Assembly: GCA_050246735.1 (NCBI GenBank)
Contig: JBFWVM010000010.1
Location: 112,907-176,906, forward strand
DNA: 64,000 bases
Reading direction: 5' to 3'
From: Taklimakanibacter sp050246735
GTDB taxonomy: Bacteria > Pseudomonadota > Alphaproteobacteria > Rhizobiales > Aestuariivirgaceae
In this document: positions 28,941-36,031 of the stretch, in pieces
Layout: every line of letters begins with the position of its first letter
Numbering within the stretch: the stretch's first letter is position 1
Notes under the pieces: model-generated
Told to the model about the DNA's origin: nothing
What the model saw: the letters and a program-made list of their open reading frames with translations, nothing else
The model's database searches: none
Position numbers and translations under genes: made by a program

Positions 28941-29954
28941 ATGACATGGGCCCGGGAAAGCGGAGAATTCTCGTTGGGCGATCTTCCCGTCGAGAAGGGG
29001 GGAACGATACGATCGGCCAGGATCGTGTGGCAGACGCACGGAACGCTGAACGCCGAGCGCAGCAACGCCATCCTGTATCCTTGCGGCTTTCTCGACCAGC
29101 ACAAGGACATGGCCTGGCTGGTCGGTCCGGACGGCATCCTCGATCCGACACGGTGGTTCGTCATCATCCCCAACATGTTTTCCAACGGACTTTCGTCGAG
29201 CGCCGCGAGCACCCCGGACTATCCGGCGATCGTCACCGCCGCCGACAATGTGCGGGCCCAGGCACGCCTGCTGTCGGAGCGGTTCGGCATCGAGAGGCTC
29301 GCCGCGGTCTACGGCTTCTCCATGGGAGCCCAGCAAGCCTATCACTGGGCGGCGCTGTTTCCGGACGCGGTCGCGCGGGCGATCATAGTGTGCGGGAGCG
29401 CCCGTACGGCCACTCACAACAAGGTGTTCCTGTCCAGCCTCCTGCGCACTCTGGAAGCCGCGCCCGAGCATCTCGGCCATGGAAGATTTTCAGGCCCGCC
29501 GCATCTGGCCTTGCGCGCCTTTGCCCACATCTATGCGAGCTGGGCGCTGAGCCAGGACTTCTACCGCGCAAACCTGCACCTGTCCGCCTTTCCGACGCCG
29601 GACCTCGACGGCTTTCTCAAGACATATTGGGAAGAACGGTACCGCTCGCGCGACGCCACCAACATGCACGCGCAGCTCACCACCTGGTTTCACAGCGATA
29701 TCAGCGACAACCGGCACTATGGAGGCGATCTTGCGCGCGCCCTCGGCGCGATATCGGCCAGGGTGCTGCTGATGCCGGGCCAGACCGACCTCTATTTCCG
29801 GGTCGCCGACAATGCGGCGGAGCTGCCCTGCCTGAAACAGGCGGAGCTACGCCCGATTCCCAGCCTCTGGGGCCATCGTGCGGGCAACCCGGTCACAATC
29901 CCGGAAGACCGCGCCTTCGTGAAATCCGCCGTCCGCGACTGGCTGAGCCGTTAG
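28941..29954 (+). CDS. Alpha/beta hydrolase of the MetX (homoserine O-acetyltransferase) type
   Basis: A 337-residue alpha/beta-fold enzyme. The nucleophile elbow is VYGFSMGAQQAYHWA, with GxSxG as GFSMG. The acid lies in LLMPGQTDLYF and the His in SLWGHRAG. The N-terminus (EKGGTIRSARIVWQTHGTLN) and IIPNMFSNGLSSS match MetX-like acyltransferases and hydrolases. The ATG at 28941 has GGAGG six bases upstream. It could remove an acyl group or act as a hydrolase; methionine synthesis is unlikely in this operon. Function inferred. Confidence 0.78.
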   Translation: MTWARESGEFSLGDLPVEKGGTIRSARIVWQTHGTLNAERSNAILYPCGFLDQHKDMAWLVGPDGILDPTRWFVIIPNMFSNGLSSSAASTPDYPAIVTAADNVRAQARLLSERFGIERLAAVYGFSMGAQQAYHWAALFPDAVARAIIVCGSARTATHNKVFLSSLLRTLEAAPEHLGHGRFSGPPHLALRAFAHIYASWALSQDFYRANLHLSAFPTPDLDGFLKTYWEERYRSRDATNMHAQLTTWFHSDISDNRHYGGDLARALGAISARVLLMPGQTDLYFRVADNAAELPCLKQAELRPIPSLWGHRAGNPVTIPEDRAFVKSAVRDWLSR

Positions 29955-29969
29955 CAGGCGCAGCCCTTC

Positions 29970-30015
29970 TTCAAGGACATTCGCGCCCGCAAAGCCGATT
30001 GCGGGCGCGAACTAT
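29970..30015. repeat. Right copy of 46-bp direct repeat bounding a catabolic insert
   Basis: Matches 19536-19581 apart from the hairpin loop and two single bases. On the minus strand it contains ATGTCCTTGAAG, a second copy of the glyQ start codons (MSLK), followed by a stop a few codons on. This supports duplication of the glyQ leader when the intervening 10.4 kb was gained. Confidence 0.75.
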
Positions 30016-30022
30016 CCTGGGA

Positions 30023-31120
30023 TCAGTTATACTCGTCGTCTTGCGTATCGTCCGGGTCGACCTCGTCGCCGCCGGTCGTGCCGCCCCCGCCGGTCGTGTC
30101 GCCGCCGGTGACCTCGCCGCCGCCGCTATCGTCCTCGGCCGCCTTCATCCAGGCCTGCAGCGTGTAGAAGGCTTCCTCGTTGATGCGCTGGCCCCACATG
30201 TCGGCGCCCTTGAGCGGGCCGCCGTGAAGGGCGATCAGCATCGGGCCGCCGGACTGCTTGTCGACGATCCAGATCGCGGCTCCCGCCATGCCCTCGAGCG
30301 GCTTCTTGAGCGGGCAGGCATAGGCGATGAACGACTTGTCGGCCGCCTTCACCGGGCAGGTCGTCTCCCACATGGTGAAATCAGGGACGCCCGCCGGATA
30401 GCCGGTCATGGCCGGGCCCTTCGGAATCTGCGGCAGGTGGCCATAGCCGAACCAGCCGTTCTGGTCGCCGATGTCGCTCTGCAGCTCGACCAGGCCGAAG
30501 GCCAGGTCCCAGTTGCCCTGCTCGGCAAATCCCTTGGTCACCCAGGCGTTCTTCCACTGCACCCCTGGGAAAGGCCGGCTCTTGCCGTTGATGCCCGGAT
30601 AGAAATCGAGATTCTGGTCCCACTGCTTGCTCTGCGGGTTGAAGATGCAATAGGCGGCGGTGAGCACGAAGCGCTTGCCGATCAGCGTGCCGGAGCAGCC
30701 GTTGGAGAGAAGGCCGACCGCCGTATAGGGATATTGCGTCGTGTCCTTGATCGCCACGAGCGTGCCGGGCTTCGGCGCCGCCTGGATCGCGGCCGCACCC
30801 TGGCCCTTCAGGATCATGCCGCGCACGCGCCTCGGCACCTTGACCGAACGGCTCTTGCCGTCGCGGCTCATCGACAGGCCGGTCAGCGCGTTGAGCCGTC
30901 CGGCGGGGGTGAGCTGTTCCGGAGCCTTGCGGGGACTGGCGGCGCCGGGCTTGGCCACCGGGCCCTTGCTGTCGCCGGACTTGGCCTCGCCGGCTTCCAC
31001 GGAGGGCCACTGGCCGCGCTTGACCGCCGCCTTCTCGGCGGCAGCCGGGCCCGCCAGAAGGCCAGCGGCGATGAGGGAGCTCGCAAAGGCGAGGGAGGTG
31101 ATCGACAACGATCGAATCAT
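30023..31120 (-). CDS. Secreted trypsin-fold pseudo-protease (catalytic His and Ser replaced)
   Basis: A 365-residue secreted protein. A signal peptide covers residues 1-28 (ending AGPAAA). The core resembles chymotrypsin/V8 proteases: SNGCSGTLIGKRFVLTAAYC contains the C42-C58 cysteine pair pattern, but the catalytic His of TAAHC is Tyr157. The Asp is kept in NWDLAFGLVEL (Asp205). The GDSGG site reads GMAGA (277-281), so the Ser is Ala279. It therefore should not be a protease. The C-terminus is a Gly/Thr/Asp-rich tail (about 331-365). A binding or scaffold role in the periplasm is possible. No operon partner. Confidence 0.8.
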   Translation of the reverse strand: MIRSLSITSLAFASSLIAAGLLAGPAAAEKAAVKRGQWPSVEAGEAKSGDSKGPVAKPGAASPRKAPEQLTPAGRLNALTGLSMSRDGKSRSVKVPRRVRGMILKGQGAAAIQAAPKPGTLVAIKDTTQYPYTAVGLLSNGCSGTLIGKRFVLTAAYCIFNPQSKQWDQNLDFYPGINGKSRPFPGVQWKNAWVTKGFAEQGNWDLAFGLVELQSDIGDQNGWFGYGHLPQIPKGPAMTGYPAGVPDFTMWETTCPVKAADKSFIAYACPLKKPLEGMAGAAIWIVDKQSGGPMLIALHGGPLKGADMWGQRINEEAFYTLQAWMKAAEDDSGGGEVTGGDTTGGGGTTGGDEVDPDDTQDDEYN

Positions 31121-31238
31121 GAGCCGTCCTTGGGTTGTGATTGCAGTGCGTTATTCAAACGACGTTACAATCTAGCCATGTTCGCATGACGAAAACTAGA
31201 CCCAACGGCATTATTTTGTGGGCGGAAAAGTGTTCCCT

Positions 31239-31418
31239 TCAGCCTTCCGGGTAGTAGATGCCCGTCTTGGGGTCCTTGCGCAGGCGCGTGACCACGCGCG
31301 GATCGGCCGGGCGGCGCGCCGCGACGCGCGCCTTGGCGGCATTGAGGCCATCCATGAGCTGCTTGATGGCGGCGGCCGTCAATATGCCGGCTACGGCGAT
31401 CGTCAGGGCTTTCAGCAT
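31239..31418 (-). CDS. Small 59-residue protein with N-terminal hydrophobic helix
   Basis: Reading from the ATG at 31418 gives MLKALTIAVAGILTAAAIKQ and ends YYPEG before a TGA at 31239. AGAGGA lies about eight bases upstream of the start. The N-terminal hydrophobic stretch may be a membrane anchor, followed by a basic, Arg-rich middle (KARVAARRPADPRVVTRLRK) and an aromatic acidic end. It lies directly downstream of the S49 peptidase gene (34 bases), so it may be cotranscribed. Function unknown. Confidence 0.6.
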   Translation of the reverse strand: MLKALTIAVAGILTAAAIKQLMDGLNAAKARVAARRPADPRVVTRLRKDPKTGIYYPEG

Positions 31419-31451
31419 GAAAATGGTCCTCTCAGAGATAGTCGGCCGGGA

Positions 31452-32291
31452 TCATAGACCGAAACGCCCCCATAATGCACGTATTTCCATGGCATCAATG
31501 AGGCCTGAGGCCGGATCCGAGGCGGTGCCGAAACCCAGCCGCCGCAATCCCCAGCCCTGCGGCCTGGCGATCACCTTGAATTCCGTCCTGTCGCCGAAAC
31601 GGGCGCGCATGACCTCGCGCGGATGGCCGATCCCGTCGACGAGGCCCAGAGCCAGGGCCTGGCGGCCGGACCAGAAGGCGCCGGAAAAAAGCTCCTCCTC
31701 GGCGCCCCGCAATCTGCCGTTGCGCCGGCTGCGCACCAGCGCCTTGAAGTCTTCATGCACGTCGCGCTGCAGGCTCTTCAGGCGCTCGACGTCCTCGGGC
31801 TTCTCGGGCAGGAACGGGTCGAGGATCGATTTGCTCTCGCCCGCCGTGTGCACGCGCCGCTCGATGCCGAGCTTGCCGATCGCGCCCACGAAGCCGAAGC
31901 CGGCGGCGATCACGCCGATCGAGCCGACGATCGAGCTCGAATCGGCATAGATCTCATCGCCGGCGCAGGCCAGCCAGTAGCCGCCCGAGGCCGCGACGTC
32001 CTCGCAGAAGGCGAAGACCGGCACCTTCTTCTCCTCCGCCAAAACGCGGATGCGCGCATGGATCATGGCCGACTGGACCGCAGCACCACCCGGCGAATTG
32101 ACGATGAGGGCGACGGCCGAGATGCCCTTCCTCGCGAAGGCGCGCTCCAGGGTCTCGGCCAGGCCTTCGAGCGTCAAGGGCGGCTTCAGGGGCGTGCCGA
32201 CGCCGATGGTGCCGTGCAGGCGCACGACATGGACGAGCGGGACGTTCTTGCGCCAGCGGCGCGGGATCAGGCGCGCGAGGATATTGGCCAT
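31452..32291 (-). CDS. sohB: S49-family signal-peptide-peptidase-like serine protease (SohB/SppA)
   Basis: A 279-residue protease. The catalytic Ser is in EDVAASGGYWLACAGD and the base Lys lies in ESKSILDPFLPEKPEDVE, with SIVGSIGVI between. The start MANILARLIPRRWRKNVPLV has a positive N-terminus but no strong signal helix. S49 enzymes cleave remnant signal peptides or membrane proteins. The ATG at 32291 is 13 bases from the 152-bp lrp duplication, so its promoter region may have been altered by the insertion. Confidence 0.88.
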   Translation of the reverse strand: MANILARLIPRRWRKNVPLVHVVRLHGTIGVGTPLKPPLTLEGLAETLERAFARKGISAVALIVNSPGGAAVQSAMIHARIRVLAEEKKVPVFAFCEDVAASGGYWLACAGDEIYADSSSIVGSIGVIAAGFGFVGAIGKLGIERRVHTAGESKSILDPFLPEKPEDVERLKSLQRDVHEDFKALVRSRRNGRLRGAEEELFSGAFWSGRQALALGLVDGIGHPREVMRARFGDRTEFKVIARPQGWGLRRLGFGTASDPASGLIDAMEIRALWGRFGL

Positions 32292-32303
32292 CCGGCACAA
32301 ATA

Positions 32304-32455
32304 AGGATCGCGGCGCGGTTCGGCAAGCCGCGGGCGGCGGCGGCGCCCTTCAGAGCACGGGAAGGTGGCTCGCATGCTTGATCCGGCGAATGGAGATCAG
32401 CGTCTTGAACCACTTGATGTTCCTGTTCTGGTGGAAGATGCGGTCGACGATCCCC
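32304..32455. repeat. Left copy of lrp 3'-end duplication (152 bp)
   Basis: Matches 35368-35516 with one base change (near 32448) and one 3-base indel in a GGC run. It includes the last 35 codons of lrp and 46 bases beyond the stop. Such duplication of a gene 3' end on both sides of foreign DNA is the usual result of site-specific integration. Confidence 0.85.
32350..32455 (-). pseudogene. lrp 3' fragment
   Basis: Encodes the final 34-35 residues of Lrp in frame (ending KHASHLPVL, then TGA) and nothing upstream; the sequence before 32455 is unrelated. It is the left-hand copy left when the neighbouring insert entered the lrp end. It is not translated as a protein of known use. Confidence 0.8.
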
Positions 32456-32679
32456 ACTCGCTGGTCAAAAGGCTTGAGTTCGCATTGTAAATATTGGGCT
32501 TTCCGCACACGCTCCAAGCCCATACCAACTGCGATACCCACCAAGCCAAGGGGCTGGATTCGCGGATTCTATGCGGCGGTCCTTCCCGCCATAAACGTGC
32601 GCGCATCATAAACGAGGTTAGCGAGAATGCAGACCAAAAAAGAGGTCTGAGCTTCGGGAGAAGGGAGAATATTTCGCAC

Positions 32680-33414
32680 TTATGGCGCGAATGGTGCGAC
32701 GTTCAGTCTGTTCTGTCCAAGCACGATGACGGTGCAATGGTTCTGAGCTCGTGTGATGCCGTTGTACAGCAGCCTGCGCAGATGCTCGGCGCTGCCTGCC
32801 GCCGTGTGCGGCCACAACACGATGACGTTCCGAAACTCACGGTTTTTGGCGCGCTGGACCGTCATGGCCAGATGGCCGTGCTGCTGCCGGAAACCAAGAC
32901 GCGAACGGTTACGCACGGCCTCCCGCACGAACTCTTTGACTTGCGCCGAGGTGAAGGACGCTTGCCCGTGCGCACGGCGCAAACGGTCCATTCGGTTGAT
33001 TGCCTGTACGATGGGCGCGTGTCCGATCAGCGGCGTTAGAAGCGCGCGAAAATCGGCGCACGACGCGGTATCCGGCAATGCGACATCAGCCAGTAAGGCA
33101 TCCGCTTCTTCGTTGTCGTGGCGATCCCAAGTATGCGGATACGGCCCGAAGGTCGCGCCATTCTTGCGGGTATGTTGCTTGGTTGAAGGGTGCCGAGCGC
33201 GGCGCGGATAATCGCGTTGCCCACATCGGGAGTGAGAATAGCGCGCGGCTCTTGCCGGAAGCCGGCGGCGACTTGATGAGAAGGTATTGCTCGCCCCGTT
33301 TCTCATAGACACGCTCCTGCATCGGGCGCATCCCAAGCGCATTGGCCTTGGTCGAGGCACCATTATGGGCGTAGGAAACAGAGACGGAGGGACAGATTTC
33401 TTTTCGTTGCTCAT
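32680..33414 (-). pseudogene. Degraded DEAD/DEAH-type helicase gene (internal deletion and frameshift)
   Basis: The first 10-11 codons (MSNEKKSVPP) are in frame with the start. Then the true frame shifts by one base near 33387: the alternative frame reads VSVSYAHNGASTKANALG, then YLLIKSPPASGKSRAL, a Walker A loop. The central helicase domain is missing: the last ~140 residues resume in the starting frame with a UvrD_C_2-like end, MTVQRAKNREFRNVIVLW and LLYNGITRAQNHCTVI. Full homologues are several hundred residues longer. The gene overlaps its upstream partner by ATGA. Confidence 0.7.
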
Positions 33415-33596
33415 GCCCGCTGCTCCTTGCGCAATTCCTCCGCTGTGATGCGCACAGGTTTGCCGTCCTTCACGATGACGATTTCCGTGTTGGTCTGGAT
33501 GGCGGTGCTGCGCGCCATTTTCGCTGCTCGGCGCATGGCGGCCAACGAAGCGCGCAGGTCGGGGTTTTTCGCCTTGGACAATTCCTGCTGCGTCAT
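33411..33596 (-). CDS. Small 61-residue partner protein (possible antitoxin)
   Basis: Starts at ATG 33596, overlapping the stop of the zeta-like gene by ATGA; its own stop overlaps the start of the helicase. The sequence MTQQELSKAKNPDLRASLAA and AIQTNTEIVIVKDGKPVRIT is alpha-helical then a short beta hairpin that ends with DGKPVRI, as in small DNA-binding or antitoxin proteins. I remember small proteins of this type beside zeta-like ATPases in restriction-type islands, but a database search is needed. Intact reading frame. Confidence 0.6.
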   Translation of the reverse strand: MTQQELSKAKNPDLRASLAAMRRAAKMARSTAIQTNTEIVIVKDGKPVRITAEELRKEQRA

Positions 33597-34126
33597 TGGT
33601 TTTCTCTCCATTCCAGCATCACGGGTTCGGCGCCGGCGTTATCGTACAAAGCCCAGTCGTCCACGGCCTGCTTGTAGCGCCTCTGGAAGTTGTTCCAGCC
33701 CACGGCAAAACGGCGGCGGATGACAGGTTCCGGGATGTCGTGGCCGCCCTGGCGCACGCGCGCCGCCACGCGCGCGATGGCGATTTCCACATTGGGCAGC
33801 GTCAGAAAGAACAGGCTGACCCGATAGCCCTGTGCCCGCCACCCGGCGATACGGCGCAGGTATCCGAGGCCGGACAACGTGGTCTCGAAGGCAAAACTCT
33901 CACCGCGCCGCGCGCACTGTTCGATCTCCTCAAGCATCAGGCGTCCGGCTTTGAGCGCGGCGGTTTCCGGGGCGAAAGGCGCAAGCCCGGCGGCGATCAG
34001 GTCGGCATTGATGAAGCGCGGAAGCTGTGCCTCCGCTGGCAGGAACGAGCGGGCAAACGTCGTTTTCCCCGCCCCGTTGGGGCCAGCAATGACGATGATT
34101 TTCTTGTCCGGCGCTCCGGCGGTCAT
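33593..34126 (-). CDS. Zeta-toxin-like P-loop kinase/ATPase
   Basis: A 177-residue protein with Walker A at its start: IVIAGPNGAGKTTFARSFLP. The substrate-proximal RFINADLIAAG and the arginine/Walker B-like region FAFETTLSGLGYLRRIA are as in zeta-family UDP-sugar kinases. The rest, FFLTLPNVEIAIARVAARVR, completes the fold. Zeta toxins phosphorylate UDP-N-acetylglucosamine, but free-standing relatives have other uses. It is full length in an island whose flanking enzymes are truncated. Four-base overlaps link it to both neighbours. Confidence 0.78.
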   Translation of the reverse strand: MTAGAPDKKIIVIAGPNGAGKTTFARSFLPAEAQLPRFINADLIAAGLAPFAPETAALKAGRLMLEEIEQCARRGESFAFETTLSGLGYLRRIAGWRAQGYRVSLFFLTLPNVEIAIARVAARVRQGGHDIPEPVIRRRFAVGWNNFQRRYKQAVDDWALYDNAGAEPVMLEWRENQ

Positions 34127-34872
34127 GCGTTCGCCTTTCGCGCTGGCTTCGTCGCGGGCGAGGCGGCCATTTTGGTATAAAGCTCGAACAGCCTTTCCAG
34201 CCGCTCCGTGTCGTTGCGGAAACGGCGGCCGATATAGATGCGCTCCAACACTTCGTCGTTGCGCTCATGGGCTTCGCGCAGGTCATCGGGCATGTCATTG
34301 GGATCGTAAAGGTCGGCGATGGTGGCTGGGAAATGCGCCTCGCGCGCCAACAGGATGTCCTCAGCGCAGCGGGTCAAGTCAGCCTTGTTCTTTTCGGTCA
34401 GCGTTGGAACGGGAAAAGTGTTCCAGCCGAGTGTGTTGGAATAGCGGTAATCGGTTTTAAGCTTGCCGCAAACTGTGGCGATCCAAACAAGGTGCAGGAA
34501 GAAGCCGAAATGATTGGGGAAGTCGGCATAAGCGCAGGCGACCGTCTCGCCGGACTCCAATTCCTCGACCTCGAAGCCGTCGCCATCAGTGGCGAGGATG
34601 AACCTCGCCTTGGCCTTCACCGTGGCGGGGCTGGCTCGCAGCGCGGCAAGGGTCTGCGTCACCGAGCCGGGCGCGGCGACGGCGATGTGGATGTCGTTCC
34701 GTTGGAGAACGCCGCCAGGCAGATCGGATGCGTTGGTCGATCCGGTGCGCAGCCGCTTGATCGTGGTGTCCTTGTTCCCGAAGGCTTGCAGGAAGGCGAA
34801 CGGGAACTCGCCGCCGTCGAACGGCAGCTCGGCAAGCGCCGATATGGCTTCCTCGATCTCGACGGCGTTCAT
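34123..34872 (-). pseudogene. DNA methyltransferase remnant with catalytic core deleted
   Basis: A 249-residue frame. Residues 1-~135 match the N-terminus of large class I SAM-dependent DNA methyltransferases as I remember them (MNAVEIEEAISALAELPFDG, then FGNKDTTIKRLRTGSTNASD). Residues ~136-249 match their C-terminus (YRYSNTLGWNTFPVP, IADLYDPNDMPDDLREAHER). The SAM-binding and NPPY catalytic parts, normally several hundred residues, are absent, yet the frame is open. It cannot methylate DNA. The in-frame junction suggests deletion between short repeats or selection for the ends. Confidence 0.72.
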
Positions 34873-34891
34873 ACGTCCCCTGCACCGGCCT

Positions 34892-35086
34892 TCATGCCGG
34901 TCGTTCTTTCTGTTGCTCCTCGACCTTGCGCTTGATCCAGCTTGCGATTGCCTGTCGCTCGAAGCGCCACGACCCGCCGACCTTGAAGCCAGGAATCTTG
35001 CCTGCCGAGGCAAGCTTGTAGGCGGTCTTCTCATTGAGCTTGAGAAGTTCCGCCACCTCCCGGATCGTCAGGATTTCGTCGGCCAT
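34892..35086 (-). CDS. Excisionase-type (MerR/Xis fold) DNA-binding protein
   Basis: A 64-residue protein with the helix-turn-helix EILTIREVAELLKLNEKTAY, then KLASAGKIPGFKVGGSWRFE, a classic winged-helix Xis/HTH_17 pattern. Starts at ATG 35086, and lies 19 bases upstream of the methyltransferase remnant on the same strand, so it heads the island operon. It could regulate the operon or assist excision. No integrase gene is in the island. Confidence 0.82.
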   Translation of the reverse strand: MADEILTIREVAELLKLNEKTAYKLASAGKIPGFKVGGSWRFERQAIASWIKRKVEEQQKERPA

Positions 35087-35410
35087 GCGCCCGCCGTGAC
35101 TCGTGGTTTGGGAAGTGTATAGAAGATCAGGGAAAATCAGGGAAGATAGCGGTAGCTGTCCATTCTGGGGCGAGCAGTGGCGGCTGGGCCGGAGCTGCCG
35201 CAGCATCATATTGGAAAATCCGCCCTGAAAGCGGATTCTCGGAGATGACTCCGCCCCTATCTCGAAAAGGCGGAGATTACGATTTCGAGGGCCGCGGCGC
35301 AGCGGCGCATGTTCCAGAAACTCGCCAATCCGACCTTCTTCACCGACATGCACCCACTGCTTTCGACAGGATCGCGGCGCGGTTCGGCAAGCCGCGGGCG
35401 GCGGCGCCCT
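35087..35410. other. Island edge between Xis-type gene and lrp
   Basis: About 320 bases. Contains a short inverted pair aatccgc/gcggatt at about 35216, another ctccgcc/ggcggag at about 35251-35277, and a short direct repeat ggaaaatcagggaa at about 35131. On the plus strand bases 35281-35367 read in frame as QRRMFQKLANPTFFTDMHPL and look like the tail of another gene, not recognised. The lrp duplication begins at 35368. No complete gene is visible. Confidence 0.5.
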
Positions 35411-35516
35411 TCAGAGCACGGGAAGGTGGCTCGCATGCTTGATCCGGCGAATGGAGATCAGCGTCTTGAACCACTTGATGTTCCTGTTCTGGTGGAAGAT
35501 GCGGTCGATGATCCCC
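35368..35516. repeat. Right copy of lrp 3'-end duplication (149 bp)
   Basis: Matches 32304-32455 with one base change and a 3-base indel. This copy lies inside the intact lrp gene and its downstream flank, so the original lrp is the right-hand one. The sequence between the copies (32456-35367, about 2.9 kb) is the insert. Confidence 0.85.
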
Positions 35517-35878
35517 TCATATTCCTCCATGTCGGCGACATGGACGATGAGGACGAAATCGACGTCGCCGGTGACGTAATAGCAGAGCGAGATCTGCTCG
35601 CAGCTCTGCACCGCCTGCTTGAACAGCTCGACGATCTCGGGACGCTCGCGCTCGAGCGTGACCTCGACGATCATGGTCATCCGGCGCCCGATCGCGGACG
35701 GGTCGACCACGCAGACGTCGCCGATGATGACGCCCTCGTCGCGCAGCCGCTTCACGCGGCGCAGGCAGGTCGGCGCCGAGCTGTTGACCTGCTCCGCCAG
35801 CTCCTGGGCCGACAGGCGGTTGTCCTTCTGCAGCTGGTCGAGAATGCGCCGATCCAGCTCGTCCAGCTCAATGGCCAT
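35411..35878 (-). CDS. lrp: Lrp/AsnC-family transcriptional regulator
   Basis: A 155-residue regulator. The N-terminal HTH is residues 4-55 (ELDELDRRILDQLQKDNRLS, with PTCLRRVKRLRDEGVI); the AsnC/RAM ligand domain follows (TMIVEVTLERERPEIVELFK, then GDVDFVLIVHVADME). These sense amino acids and act as octamers. It diverges from the PLP dehydratase gene at 36032, with a shared 150-base control region, so it is likely the regulator of the peptide/amino acid operon. The ATG at 35878 gives the normal length. Confidence 0.9.
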   Translation of the reverse strand: MAIELDELDRRILDQLQKDNRLSAQELAEQVNSSAPTCLRRVKRLRDEGVIIGDVCVVDPSAIGRRMTMIVEVTLERERPEIVELFKQAVQSCEQISLCYYVTGDVDFVLIVHVADMEEYEGIIDRIFHQNRNIKWFKTLISIRRIKHASHLPVL

Positions 35879-36031
35879 CGCATCTTCCTCCAAAATCATG
35901 AAACCGGCATTTTTGGCGTGAGCCGAACACAAGATATCCGTTTTTGACGCGCAGACCAGCAGAAGGGGAATAAAGTTGGGTCCGGATGCTCAACGAGACG
36001 GCTCTTGCGCATCTCACGGTCGGGACGAAAG
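35879..36031. promoter_or_regulatory. Divergent control region of lrp and dehydratase operon
   Basis: About 150 bases separate the divergent starts. AT-rich tracts aaaatcatgaaaccggcatt and tttttggcg are near lrp. Lrp-type regulators usually bind between such divergent genes. No clear consensus palindrome could be assigned by eye. Confidence 0.4.

Noticed and set aside
29981..30010. Hairpin as a simple rho-independent terminator
   Set aside because: There is no T-run on either strand after the stem, and the similarity extends past the stem into the glyQ leader copy.
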